64,000 bases of DNA from Oscillospiraceae bacterium (GCA_024684395.1 JAIKWY010000044.1:99044-163043); one strand, 5' to 3'; shown: positions 39,431 to 48,448, numbered from the stretch's first letter. The notes: generated by a model not told the origin, from the letters alone. A program made the numbers and translations.

Positions 39431-40618
39431 ATGGATATATCAAAACTATGCGGCATCGCAGCCGGTATTCTGCTCGCCGCCATGCCCGTGACGCTGCTCC
39501 CTTGTGCGGCGGCGGAGACCTATTCCTACACGCTGCTCGATGACGGCACCGCCTCCCTGAAATGCGAGGACACAGCACTCGTTCATGCCGACATCCCGGA
39601 GACGATCGACGGTCATACCGTCACAGCGCTTGCGGAGAACTGCTTCGACGGCTGCACCCAGCTGGAGACCGTCACCATCCCGGATTCCGTGACGCTCATC
39701 CACAGCTATGCCTTCCAGGGCTGCAATATGCTCGAAACAATCTCCATCCCGGCAAGTGTGGAAAAGATCGACGACTTCGCCTTTGAGGGATGCCTGGCAT
39801 TGCAGGCGTTCACCGTAGCAGACGGCAACGAGACCTACTATGCCGAGGACGGTATCCTGTTCAAGAACGGCATCTCCCAGACGCTCGTCCGCTATCCGCA
39901 GTCGAAAACGGACATGTCCTACAAGACCCCGGACAAATGCGGCACCGTCTCGCCGTGGGCATTCACAGACTGCCGCTATCTCGAAAAGCTTGAATTTTCC
40001 AAGACCAGCGCCATCGGTGCAGACGTCTGCATGAACTGCACCGCCCTGCGAAAGGTGAGCATCTGCGACGATGTGACCGAGCTCATCGGCGCAGGCTTTG
40101 CCTATTGCAGCAGCCTGCGATCTGTCAAGCTGCCGGAACGTCTGACACAGATCGGTGACAGATGCTTCTACGGAGATGCCGCCCTCAAGGAGATCAATTT
40201 CCCGGAGAAGCTCAGCAGCGTCGGTGAGCAGGCATTCTATGCATGTGTCGAGCTGAAAACGCTCCCCCTTCCCAAATCCCTCAAAACGATCGGCAATGAG
40301 AGCTTCGGCTACAGCGTGAACGAGAGCGGTTCCTCTACCAAGATCCCCGGCGTGGTCTTTGAGGTGGATTTCGGCAGCGCAGCCTATAAATATGCCAAAT
40401 CCAACGGCTTTTCCTATAAATCCGAAGCCCCGCAGTCCCTCATCCTCGTCATTGTGGTGGGCGCTGTCCTGGCGATCCTCATGATCGCCGGCATCAGCAT
40501 TTCCGTGAAGCGCCGGAAAGCCGAACAAGCAGCAGAAGCGGAGCGCATCGCCCTCGAAGAGCGCCGGAAGGCACACGAGGAGCGCAAGCGCAAGAAGAAA
40601 GAAGAATCAGCGAAATAA
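39431..40618 (+). CDS. BspA-type leucine-rich repeat protein, C-terminal TM
   Basis: LRR_5 repeats; LILVIVVGAVLAILMIAGISISVKRRK TM with basic cytoplasmic tail. Confidence 0.88.
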   Translation: MDISKLCGIAAGILLAAMPVTLLPCAAAETYSYTLLDDGTASLKCEDTALVHADIPETIDGHTVTALAENCFDGCTQLETVTIPDSVTLIHSYAFQGCNMLETISIPASVEKIDDFAFEGCLALQAFTVADGNETYYAEDGILFKNGISQTLVRYPQSKTDMSYKTPDKCGTVSPWAFTDCRYLEKLEFSKTSAIGADVCMNCTALRKVSICDDVTELIGAGFAYCSSLRSVKLPERLTQIGDRCFYGDAALKEINFPEKLSSVGEQAFYACVELKTLPLPKSLKTIGNESFGYSVNESGSSTKIPGVVFEVDFGSAAYKYAKSNGFSYKSEAPQSLILVIVVGAVLAILMIAGISISVKRRKAEQAAEAERIALEERRKAHEERKRKKKEESAK

Positions 40619-40631
40619 AGGAGTTTTTACC

Positions 40632-42131
40632 ATGCATTTGAAACAGATCGCAGCCGGCATCATTGCCGGAATGCTGCTCATGACCGGTGCCGCATTGCCG
40701 GCAGCTGCCCGGAATACGGATAACCAGGGTGTTTCCAGTTCGGAGATCGGCTCCTCCTATGAGGACGGCATGTTCGTTTTCACCATCGTGGAAGGCGGAG
40801 TGGAATTATCCGGCGTCAACACCAATTCCCTCGCCGTCATCCTGCCCGATGAGACCGACGGCAGAAAGATCATCAGCATCGGCAACAGCGCTTTCTATAA
40901 CTGCAATAAGATGGAATCCGTGCAGCTCGGCAAATACATCAAGACCATCGGCATTTCCGCCTTTGAGGGCTGCGAATCGCTGACTTCTATCACGATCCCG
41001 GACAGCGTGACCGAGCTCGGACGGGATACATTCAGCGGCTGCTCTTCCCTGAAAACGCTGAATCTCCCGGCGCATCTGAAAGCTGTCCCGGAGGGCATGT
41101 GCTACACCTGCGCCCAGCTCGAAACGATCAAGATCCCGGATGAAGTCACGGACATCGGCGCCGAGGCATTCTATAACTGCTGGCTCCTCTCGGATGTCAC
41201 CATCCCGGAGGGCGTGGAGCATGTGGGAAACTACGCCTTCGCCTTCTGCGGCAGCATGACGGATGATTCCCTCCCGTCAAGCGTCAAGGCGATCGGCTCC
41301 GGCGTGTACTGCGGCTGCGAGGGTCTGACCTCCTTCACATTCGGCAGAGAGCTGAACGATGTCGGAACGCTGAACTTCATCGGCTGCAAGAACCTCAGCA
41401 CCTACATCGTAGAAGCCGGGAACCAGACCTATACCGAAACGGACGGCGTTGTCTATAAGGCGGGCGGCAGCGTGCTGTTTGCCTATCCTGCGGGCAATCC
41501 GGCAGAGAAATTCGCCGTGCCGGAGGGCGTGACGACCATCTACGATGCCGCATTTTTCACGGCAGAGCATCTGAAAGAAGTCACCTTCCCGAGCACCCTG
41601 CACTATGTCGGCGCAGGCGCCTTTGAATACTGCACAGCGCTGAAAAGCGTGACGCTGCCGGAGGGCACGGAGATCATCTATGAGAATGCCTTTGCCGACT
41701 GCACGAGCCTGAGCTCCGTCATTTTGCCGCAGTCGCTGCAGGGCATCGGCAATTATGCCTTCTATGCCTGTCCGTCCCTGAAGGAAGTCACCATCCCGGC
41801 AAGATGCAGCACCGTCGGGAACTATGCGTTCGGCTATCAGGACGGCACGGAGACGGACGAGAACGGCAAGCCCGTCCCGGTCAAGGTCGAAGGCTTCAAG
41901 CAGAGGGGCGGCGGACTTTCGGCAGGGAAGATCATCGTCATCGTGATCGGCGTCATTTTGCTGGGCGTTGTGATCTTCCTGCTGGTGAAGATCATCCGCA
42001 AGAACCAGCTCTCCAAGGAGGAGCACGAAGCGCTGATGGACGCCAACGAGGAGCCTTATGAGAGCATGGCGGGTGATTCCGAGGAAGAAACGGACGATAC
42101 AGATGAATCGTCGGAAAACACAGAAGAATAA
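40632..42131 (+). CDS. BspA-type leucine-rich repeat protein, C-terminal TM
   Basis: LRR_5 repeats; KIIVIVIGVILLGVVIFLLVKIIRK TM with acidic tail. Confidence 0.88.
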   Translation: MHLKQIAAGIIAGMLLMTGAALPAAARNTDNQGVSSSEIGSSYEDGMFVFTIVEGGVELSGVNTNSLAVILPDETDGRKIISIGNSAFYNCNKMESVQLGKYIKTIGISAFEGCESLTSITIPDSVTELGRDTFSGCSSLKTLNLPAHLKAVPEGMCYTCAQLETIKIPDEVTDIGAEAFYNCWLLSDVTIPEGVEHVGNYAFAFCGSMTDDSLPSSVKAIGSGVYCGCEGLTSFTFGRELNDVGTLNFIGCKNLSTYIVEAGNQTYTETDGVVYKAGGSVLFAYPAGNPAEKFAVPEGVTTIYDAAFFTAEHLKEVTFPSTLHYVGAGAFEYCTALKSVTLPEGTEIIYENAFADCTSLSSVILPQSLQGIGNYAFYACPSLKEVTIPARCSTVGNYAFGYQDGTETDENGKPVPVKVEGFKQRGGGLSAGKIIVIVIGVILLGVVIFLLVKIIRKNQLSKEEHEALMDANEEPYESMAGDSEEETDDTDESSENTEE

Positions 42132-42135
42132 CCCG

Positions 42136-42170
42136 AAAGAGAGGTGCTTTATAGCATCTCTCTTTTCTTT
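42136..42170 (+). terminator. Intrinsic terminator of the LRR cluster
   Basis: GAGAGGTGC-tttata-GCATCTCTC followed by TTTTCTTT (one G-T pair). Confidence 0.75.
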
Positions 42171-42178
42171 ACCCAAAG

Positions 42179-42370
42179 ATCGTTTTTTTGCTCAAGCTTT
42201 TTTTTCGTAAAAAAAGCTTGCAGGGGTCAAGGGGGCGGCGCCCCCTTGTCGCCGTCCGCAGACGGCGAAATCTCTTGAAACCGAAGGCGCTCCGCAAGGG
42301 GTGAATTGAAAAAACAGTCCAGTGGACTGTTTTTTCAAGAGGGGACGCCCTGAAAGAGAGGGCGTCCCCT
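42179..42370 (+). repeat. Composite palindromic element, copy R1b (family 1, forward)
   Basis: A CAAGCTTTTTTT-tcgt-AAAAAAAGCTTG; B CAAGGGGGC-ggc-GCCCCCTTG; C; D; E AGGGGACGCCCT-7nt-AGGGCGTCCCCT. Confidence 0.9.
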
Positions 42371-42469
42371 ACCTTGCCTATTAGGATGCCTATCCTTGCC
42401 CCCCTTGGGGGGCAACGCAGCGATTTGCCGCATAAAGGCGGCAAGGAAAAACTCTCATAGCCGAAAGAA

Positions 42470-42650
42470 GGGGCACTTTTTTGCAAAAAAGTGCCCCTCT
42501 TCCAAAAACAGTCCACCGGACTGTTTTTGAAATTCACCCCTGAAAAAAGCGAAGCACAGGGGATTTCGCCGTCTGCGGACGGCGACCAAGGGACTCTGTC
42601 CCTTGGATCCCTGCAAACTTTTTTTAGAGAAAAAAAGTTTGATCAAAAAA
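42470..42650 (-). repeat. Composite palindromic element, copy R1c (family 1, reverse)
   Basis: Order reversed: AGGGGCACTTTTTT/AAAAAAGTGCCCCT, D, C, B (CCAAGGGAC/GTCCCTTGG), A (CAAACTTTTTTT-agag-AAAAAAAGTTTG). Confidence 0.9.
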
Positions 42651-42668
42651 CCAGGTTGGCTCCTTCCT

Positions 42669-42697
42669 GCATCTTTCCTCTTCTCCTCGCATACACT
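42669..42697 (+). promoter_or_regulatory. Candidate SigE-type promoter for yabP operon
   Basis: GCATCTT-N14-CATACACT, resembling sporulation SigE consensus. Confidence 0.45.
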
Positions 42698-42726
42698 ATC
42701 CCAAACCTTGACAGGAGGGCATCATC

Positions 42727-42996
42727 ATGCAGGACAACGGAACACAGCTCCTCACCATCGAAGACCGCAGCAGGCTCCGTGTGACAGGCGTCACGGATCT
42801 GGATCGTTTCGACGAACGGGAGATCGTGCTGTATACCACGCTCGGCGAGCTGACCGTGAACGGACGGGAGCTCCATATCGGGGAGATCAGCATCGAGACC
42901 GGCGAGCTCCTTGTGGAGGGCGACATCTGGGGCATCCGGTACGGCGATAAGGATAAGCAGTCCCCTCTCCGCCTCCTCGGAAGGATCCTCCGATGA
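42727..42996 (+). CDS. yabP: Sporulation protein YabP
   Basis: LTIEDRSRLRVTGVTDLDRFDEREIVLYTTLGELTVNGRELHIGEISIETGELLVEGDIWGIRY. Confidence 0.9.
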   Translation: MQDNGTQLLTIEDRSRLRVTGVTDLDRFDEREIVLYTTLGELTVNGRELHIGEISIETGELLVEGDIWGIRYGDKDKQSPLRLLGRILR

Positions 42997-43526
42997 GTAC
43001 CCGCATCCCCGATACCTTCTGGACAACACAGGAAGAGCTCCTCCTGTTCGGCGGCGCCTGCCTGCTCGGGCTCCCGGTCGGCATCCTGTTTGACATCTGG
43101 CGGATATTGCGCAGGCTCCGGAAGCATCCCGCCGTGCTGGTGGCAGTCGAGGATGCGCTCTGGATCCTTTCGGCGGGGATGCTCCTCCTCTGCTATGCCG
43201 ATGCCTTCGCAAAGGGCGTGTTCCGGGGCTATTACGCCATCGGCTGCGGGATTGGGTTCGTGCTGTATGAGTGTATCCTCGGCAATGCCCTGACAGGCTT
43301 TGTCACCGGTCTTGTGAAGCTCCTCGGGATGCCGGTGCGGGAGCTTTGTGCGGGCTTTGCATCTATTTGTAGAAAAGGGGCTGGCAGTTTTGTGAAATCT
43401 ACCAAAAAAGACAAAAAGGAGAAAGAAAATGCACAAAAGCGCTTGCAGAAACCTATGAAATGGGTGTATAATAAAACCAGAACCCAGAAAGAAAGGGAAC
43501 ACATATGGCAAAGGCAAGACGACTGA
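42993..43526 (+). CDS. yabQ: Spore cortex biosynthesis protein YabQ
   Basis: ATGA overlap with yabP; multi-TM; LPVGILFDIWRILRRL, VLVAVEDALWILSAG. Confidence 0.85.
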   Translation: MSTRIPDTFWTTQEELLLFGGACLLGLPVGILFDIWRILRRLRKHPAVLVAVEDALWILSAGMLLLCYADAFAKGVFRGYYAIGCGIGFVLYECILGNALTGFVTGLVKLLGMPVRELCAGFASICRKGAGSFVKSTKKDKKEKENAQKRLQKPMKWVYNKTRTQKEREHIWQRQDD

Positions 43527-43813
43527 CAGACAGACCGCATTTCGGCGCAAGGATCCTGCTGAGGATCGCACTTGTGCTCTTTGTGCTGTTCTGTGCGGTG
43601 TCGATCGTGACACTGCAAAATTCAATTGCAGAAAAGAAGCGCCAGCTTGCATCGATCGAAGCAAATATAGAAACGGTCGCAGCAGAAAATGATGAGCTGG
43701 CTGATCTGATCAAGGCTGATGATATCGGCAGGTACATGGAAAAGCTCGCTGTGGAAAATAATGGCTATGCTTATCCCGATGAGCGCCGCTATTATGACAC
43801 ATCCAGAGACTGA
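43505..43813 (+). CDS. divIC: Septum formation initiator family protein (DivIC/FtsL-like)
   Basis: Single TM followed by coiled coil (LQNSIAEKKRQLASIEANIETVAAENDELADLI); position between yabQ and yabR. Confidence 0.8.
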   Translation: MAKARRLTDRPHFGARILLRIALVLFVLFCAVSIVTLQNSIAEKKRQLASIEANIETVAAENDELADLIKADDIGRYMEKLAVENNGYAYPDERRYYDTSRD

Positions 43814-43839
43814 TGCCAAAGGCATTATGACATATTATT

Positions 43840-44319
43840 TTGAAGCAGGGGGCTTTCGTTTTTATGCAGCTTGAGATCGGTACGATTTACCAGGGTAAAG
43901 TAAAAGGGATCACAAATTACGGCGCTTTCGTGGAGGTGCCTGTGGAGGGCGGCAAGCCTGTGACGGGCATGGTACATATCTCCGAGGTCGCCAACACCTA
44001 TGTCAGCGACATCCACGATTTTCTCACAGAGGGACAGGAGGTCAGTGTCAAGGTACTTTCTGTCAATGAGCAGGGCAAGATCAGCATGTCCATCAAGAAG
44101 GCTGCACCGGAGGATGAAAAGCCGCCGCAGAAGCCCCGTCAGCCCCGCCGTCAGGATCGGGAGAAGCCGATCGTATGGGAGCCCAAGCCCCAGAAGCCGC
44201 AGTCCGAGATGACGTTCGAGGACATGATGAGCCGCTTCAAGCAGCACAGCGAGGAGCGTATCAGTGACATCAAGCGGAATACCGACCGCAAGAACGGTTC
44301 CCGCAGAAGATCAAAATAA
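43840..44319 (+). CDS. yabR: S1 RNA-binding domain protein (YabR family)
   Basis: LEIGTIYQGKVKGITNYGAFVEVP...GMVHISEVANTYVSDIHDFLTEGQEVSVKVLSV; true start may be 43864. Confidence 0.85.
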   Translation: MKQGAFVFMQLEIGTIYQGKVKGITNYGAFVEVPVEGGKPVTGMVHISEVANTYVSDIHDFLTEGQEVSVKVLSVNEQGKISMSIKKAAPEDEKPPQKPRQPRRQDREKPIVWEPKPQKPQSEMTFEDMMSRFKQHSEERISDIKRNTDRKNGSRRRSK

Positions 44320-44326
44320 ATAAAAT

Positions 44327-44349
44327 ACCCTCCGCTTTTCACGGAGGGT
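44327..44349 (+). terminator. Hairpin terminator after yabR
   Basis: ACCCTCCG-cttttca-CGGAGGGT then TATTTGTT. Confidence 0.65.
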
Positions 44350-44394
44350 TATTTGTTGTCACGCCATTCTCCTCTATCCCGGTAGATAAGTAAG

Positions 44395-44462
44395 ACATGT
44401 CCCCTCCGCAAGCGGGGGAGGAAGGGATTTTAAGGGGCTGCGCCCCTTGACCCGCTTTAACA
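44395..44462. repeat. Family 2 GC-rich palindromic element
   Basis: cctccgcaagcgggggagg; AAGGGGC-tgc-GCCCCTT; followed by gacccgctttaac. Confidence 0.6.
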
Positions 44463-44547
44463 ATTTTTTTGAAGATCAGTGTTAGATGAAACAGAAAGAT
44501 GCGGGCGAACTGCGCCCCGATGATATGAAACAGAAAGGATCCTGTAC

Positions 44548-46113
44548 ATGAAGAAAAGAATCGCAGCAGTGCTGCTTGCCGGTCTGATGACGGCAGGCAT
44601 CCCTGCAATGCTGCCCGTGGAGTCGTTCACTGTCCATGCGCTGGACGAAACGATCCCGACGAGCATTTTTACTGCCAGTCCGGACAGGGCTTACTCCAGA
44701 CCGTGCAAGCCCCGGTTCGACAACATCCCCGAGCCGCTCCTGGCGCTGGTGCCGGAGGAGGATGTCACCAACTGGAAAAATTATAATGACATCCTGCGCA
44801 CCGAAACAGCCGGGACCCTGACGGAATATCCGAATACCTATTCCTTCATCAGGATCTTTGAGCTGAGCGATGAGCAGGTACATCAGGCGATGGATCCGGC
44901 GATCGAGGAGGGGACTGTCTCCCTCACCGATGACGAGCTGAACCTGATCCTGACGGCAAGCGAGAAGGATATCCTGAGCTATTTTGTGACGGAGTATCCC
45001 ATTGTGGTCGGGGACAGATTCTATACACCCAAGTGGCTGTTTGAACATACCGCAGAGGAATATGCCGAGGCGGGCATCACCCCGGAGATGATCTCCAAGA
45101 AGCTCGACATCTACCCGGATTTCCCGTTCACGCTTGAAGCATCTGTCTCCTTCTCGGAGAAGCTCTACAGCTATGTGGGATCGGATGCCGGGAGGATGAA
45201 CTGGACCTTTACCGCCGGTGATATGGATCTCAACGGCGAGGTCAATGTCCTTGATGCTGTCCTGATGCAGCGCTATCTGCATAAGGTCGAGAACATCGGC
45301 TATGCGAACTGGGCATCGGGTGACATGAACGGCGATGACTGCATCGACATCATGGATCTCGGAATGCTCAAACGCACCTTGCTGAAGGACATGCAGCCGA
45401 TCACACCGCCGGAGGATCCGACCGAGCCGCCGACTGAGAAGCCCACAGAACCGACGGAGCCGACTGAAAAGCCGACCGAACCCACCGAGCAGCCGACAGA
45501 GCCCACCGAGGAGCCGACGGAAAACAAGGGCGTCATGCTCGATGCGATCGAGTTCAACCAGCATCCGGATTATCCGACCGGCTGCGAGAGCGTGGCGCTG
45601 TACATCCTGCTGAAATACTATGATGTGGATGTGACGGTAGATCAGATCATTGATGCGCTCCCGAAGGCAGGGCTGCCCTATACCAAGAACGGCAAGCTCT
45701 ATGGTCCGGATCCGAACAAGTACTTTGTCGGCGATCCCCGGAACAGCAGCTCCTACGGTGTTTTCAATGAGCCGATCGCACAGGTCGCCGAGCAGTTCCG
45801 CAGCGGCGTACAGTGCCGGACGGGTGCTCCGCTCGAAGATGTCCTCGCCATTCTGGACACCGGCAATCCTGTGCAGGTATGGTATACGACCAATCCTTCG
45901 AGGGGTATCGTCTACAAGCGGGAATGGTACCTTGACACCGGTGAGCTGTTCAAGTGGCCGGGCGGTGAGCATTCTATTGTGGTCTGCGGACATGATGATA
46001 AGACGCTGACCTACCGGGATCCGGATACGGGCGGCTCTGTCACGATGGAGATCGAGTTCTTCCGGGAGACCTATGACGAACTGGGCGGACGTATCGTGTA
46101 TTATAACGAATGA
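44548..46113 (+). CDS. Secreted dockerin protein with C-terminal C39-like (Peptidase_C39_2) domain
   Basis: Signal peptide; dockerin GDMDLNGEVNVLDAVLMQRYLHK...GDMNGDDCIDIMDLGMLKRTLL; PTEP linker; NQHPDYPTGCESVALYILLKYY ... GGEHSIVVCGHDDKTLTYRDP. Confidence 0.85.
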   Translation: MKKRIAAVLLAGLMTAGIPAMLPVESFTVHALDETIPTSIFTASPDRAYSRPCKPRFDNIPEPLLALVPEEDVTNWKNYNDILRTETAGTLTEYPNTYSFIRIFELSDEQVHQAMDPAIEEGTVSLTDDELNLILTASEKDILSYFVTEYPIVVGDRFYTPKWLFEHTAEEYAEAGITPEMISKKLDIYPDFPFTLEASVSFSEKLYSYVGSDAGRMNWTFTAGDMDLNGEVNVLDAVLMQRYLHKVENIGYANWASGDMNGDDCIDIMDLGMLKRTLLKDMQPITPPEDPTEPPTEKPTEPTEPTEKPTEPTEQPTEPTEEPTENKGVMLDAIEFNQHPDYPTGCESVALYILLKYYDVDVTVDQIIDALPKAGLPYTKNGKLYGPDPNKYFVGDPRNSSSYGVFNEPIAQVAEQFRSGVQCRTGAPLEDVLAILDTGNPVQVWYTTNPSRGIVYKREWYLDTGELFKWPGGEHSIVVCGHDDKTLTYRDPDTGGSVTMEIEFFRETYDELGGRIVYYNE

Positions 46114-46132
46114 TTGGATATTGCGCTGTTTT

Positions 46133-46169
46133 CAGCCCCTTTCCTGTGTCGGGAGAGGGGCTGTTTTTT
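46133..46169 (+). terminator. Intrinsic terminator of the dockerin-peptidase gene
   Basis: CAGCCCCT ... AGGGGCTG followed by TTTTTT. Confidence 0.75.
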
Positions 46170-46185
46170 GAGGGCGAAGCCGATC

Positions 46186-46301
46186 TCGTTTTTTTGGTCA
46201 AGCTTTTTTTTCGTAAAAAAAGCTTGTGGGAGTCCAGAGGGCAAAGCCCTCTGGTCGCCGTCCGCAGACGGCGAAATCCTCTTGCCGCTCATCGGCGGCA
46301 G
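46186..46301 (+). repeat. Composite palindromic element, copy R1d (family 1, forward; modules A-C)
   Basis: CAAGCTTTTTTT-tcgt-AAAAAAAGCTTG; CCAGAGGGC-aaa-GCCCTCTGG; TCGCCGTC-cgca-GACGGCGA. Confidence 0.88.
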
Positions 46302-46508
46302 TGTTATTCTTCGGAAATTTGCCCTCGGATGTGCAAAAATCGGGGGTTTTTGACCCTCTTGTGAAAGGGCTCGGCTGTGATCGCAGGATCTGCCTCTTCA
46401 ACGTGGCATCCATCAGAAGGGATATGGGCGATGTTGAGGTCGGATCGTTCGACGGACGGCGGGGCGGAAAGGTTTTTTCCCTGGCTCCGGAAAAATTTCC
46501 GAAAATGC

Positions 46509-46537
46509 TTGACAAATGGTGCGGAATCCTTTATAAT
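46509..46537 (+). promoter_or_regulatory. Consensus SigA promoter upstream of symporter
   Basis: TTGACA-N17-TATAAT exact consensus, about 235 nt upstream of the symporter start. Confidence 0.8.
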
Positions 46538-46617
46538 ATTAAGTACACGGCACTTTTACGGCAAAAAGCATAAAACCGTTAAAGTGCAAAAGTGGAACGT
46601 AATACTACTCCCCATTA

Positions 46618-46735
46618 CCCGGATAGATAAGTAAACTTCCCCCTCCGCCGCCATTCGGCGGCACCTCCCCTGTTGGGGAGGAAAAGGAGGGGGCTTGCGC
46701 CCCCTCAGACCCGCTTTATCTATTTTTGTTTTGAG
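46618..46735. repeat. Family 2 GC-rich palindromic element in symporter leader
   Basis: ccctccGCCGCCattcGGCGGCacctcccctgttggggagg; GAGGGGGC-ttgc-GCCCCCTC; acccgcttta. Confidence 0.7.
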
Positions 46736-46774
46736 GATCAGTAGCAAATCAAATGTAAAAAAGGAGACGGCATT

Positions 46775-48355
46775 ATGGTAAAATGGCTCATTCTGGTAGC
46801 ATACCTCCTGCTGATGGTGGGGATCGGTATCTACTGCAGCAAGAAAACAAGCAATGTCAGTGACTTCGTGCTCGGCGGACGCAGCATCGGGCCGTGGTTC
46901 TCGGCATTTGCGTTCGGTACATCGTACTTCTCGGCGGTGGTGTTCATCGGCTATGCGGGACAGTTCGGCTGGACGTATGGTATCTCGGCTTCGTGGATCG
47001 GTCTGGGCAATGCGCTGATCGGTTCGCTGCTGGCGTGGCTCATCCTTGGACGGCGCACACGAACGATGACGAAGCATCTTGATGCGACGACGATGCCGGA
47101 GTTCTTCGAGAAGCGCTATGACTCCAACAAGCTCAAAGTCGTGGCTTCGCTCATCGTGTTCCTGTTCCTCATCCCCTATACAGCGTCGGTCTACAACGGT
47201 CTGTCGAGACTGTTTGAGTCCACGCTGCACATCCCGTACATCTATTGCATCATCATCATGGCGCTGTTCACGGCGATCTATGTGATCGCAGGCGGCTTCC
47301 ATGCGACGGCGCTCAACGACTTCATCCAGGGCATGATCATGATCGCCGGTATCCTTGCTGTTGTCATCACCATCGTGTTCAAGGCGGGCGGTTTCACCGA
47401 AGCCATCAAGAGCCTGAATGCCACGCCGGATGATGCGGGCAATCTGAATACGCTCGGTTCTGTCTTTGGTCCGAAGCCGTTCGACCTGCTCGGCGTTGTG
47501 GTTCTGACCTCGCTCGGTACATGGGGTCTGCCGCAGATGATTCAGAAGTTCTATTCCATCTCCGATGACAGCGCTATCAAGAGAGGTACTGTCATTTCCA
47601 CCGTCTTTGCGGTCATCATTTCCGGCGGCTGCTACTTCATCGGCGGTTTCGGCCGTCTGTTTGCCACAGAGGGCGAGGCGACCGGCATCATGGCGCACAT
47701 CGACCGTCTTCCGAACGGCAAGCTCGAATTTGACGCCATCGTGCCTTCCATGCTCCAGACGGCACTTCCGGAGGCACTGCTCGGTCTGATCGTGGTACTG
47801 GTGCTGGCGGCTTCCATGTCTACGCTGTCCTCTCTCGTGCTGACATCGAGCTCCACGCTGACGCTCGACCTCATCAAGCCCGCTGCACTCAAGAAGGGCA
47901 AGGCGTTTGACGAGAAGAAGCAGGTGCTCATCATCCGTGTGTTCATTGCGCTGTTCCTGATCCTGTCCGTCATCATGGCGGCGTTCAAGAATGCCTATAT
48001 CACGACCCTCATGAGCATTTCCTGGGGTGCGCTGTCCGGCTCGTTCCTGGCACCGTTCCTGCTCGGTCTCTACTCCAAGAAGATCACACCGGCTGCGGTC
48101 GGCACATGCTTCGGCTTTGCGGTGCTCTTCACGCTGACACATACCGCACTGTTCCTGATGGGCTGGTTCCCGGGCGTGGTAGACGCTGTCAAGGGGCTGA
48201 ACCTGCCGTTCTCCATCAATTCTCCGCTGAATGCCGGTGCATTCTGTATGCTGTTCGGTCTTGTCCTCTGCCCGATCGTGAGCAGCTTCACGAAGGTCAA
48301 GGATGAGAAGAAGGTCGAGGAGATCTTTACCTGCTATTCTGAGAAAGCTGAATGA
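46775..48355 (+). CDS. Sodium:solute symporter (SSS family)
   Basis: ~13 TM segments; VSDFVLGGRSIGPWFSAFAFGTSYFSAVVFIGYAGQFGW. Confidence 0.88.
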   Translation: MVKWLILVAYLLLMVGIGIYCSKKTSNVSDFVLGGRSIGPWFSAFAFGTSYFSAVVFIGYAGQFGWTYGISASWIGLGNALIGSLLAWLILGRRTRTMTKHLDATTMPEFFEKRYDSNKLKVVASLIVFLFLIPYTASVYNGLSRLFESTLHIPYIYCIIIMALFTAIYVIAGGFHATALNDFIQGMIMIAGILAVVITIVFKAGGFTEAIKSLNATPDDAGNLNTLGSVFGPKPFDLLGVVVLTSLGTWGLPQMIQKFYSISDDSAIKRGTVISTVFAVIISGGCYFIGGFGRLFATEGEATGIMAHIDRLPNGKLEFDAIVPSMLQTALPEALLGLIVVLVLAASMSTLSSLVLTSSSTLTLDLIKPAALKKGKAFDEKKQVLIIRVFIALFLILSVIMAAFKNAYITTLMSISWGALSGSFLAPFLLGLYSKKITPAAVGTCFGFAVLFTLTHTALFLMGWFPGVVDAVKGLNLPFSINSPLNAGAFCMLFGLVLCPIVSSFTKVKDEKKVEEIFTCYSEKAE

Positions 48356-48365
48356 TTTGAAAGAA

Positions 48366-48397
48366 GCCGCATCCGTACCGGGTGCGGCTCTTTTTTG
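48366..48397 (+). terminator. Intrinsic terminator of symporter gene
   Basis: AAGCCGCATCC-gtacc-GGGTGCGGCT-CTTTTTT. Confidence 0.8.
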
Positions 48398-48448
48398 GGG
48401 GGTGAGGGGGAGAGTGTTGGAGGATGTGTGGAAAATTCAGAAAATCCC

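Noticed and set aside
42455-42646. Conserved-looking peptide MIKLFFSKKSLQGSKGQSPLVAVRRRRNPL... (also at 58693, 63693 and 46110/46226 variants)
   Set aside because: It is the translation of the composite palindromic element itself; similarity between copies comes from the DNA repeat. No RBS-supported start, and other frames are equally open.
46556-48142. 528-aa minus-strand ORF antisense to the symporter
   Set aside because: Composition rich in R/H/D/E/Q typical of antisense translation; the symporter on the plus strand is clear.
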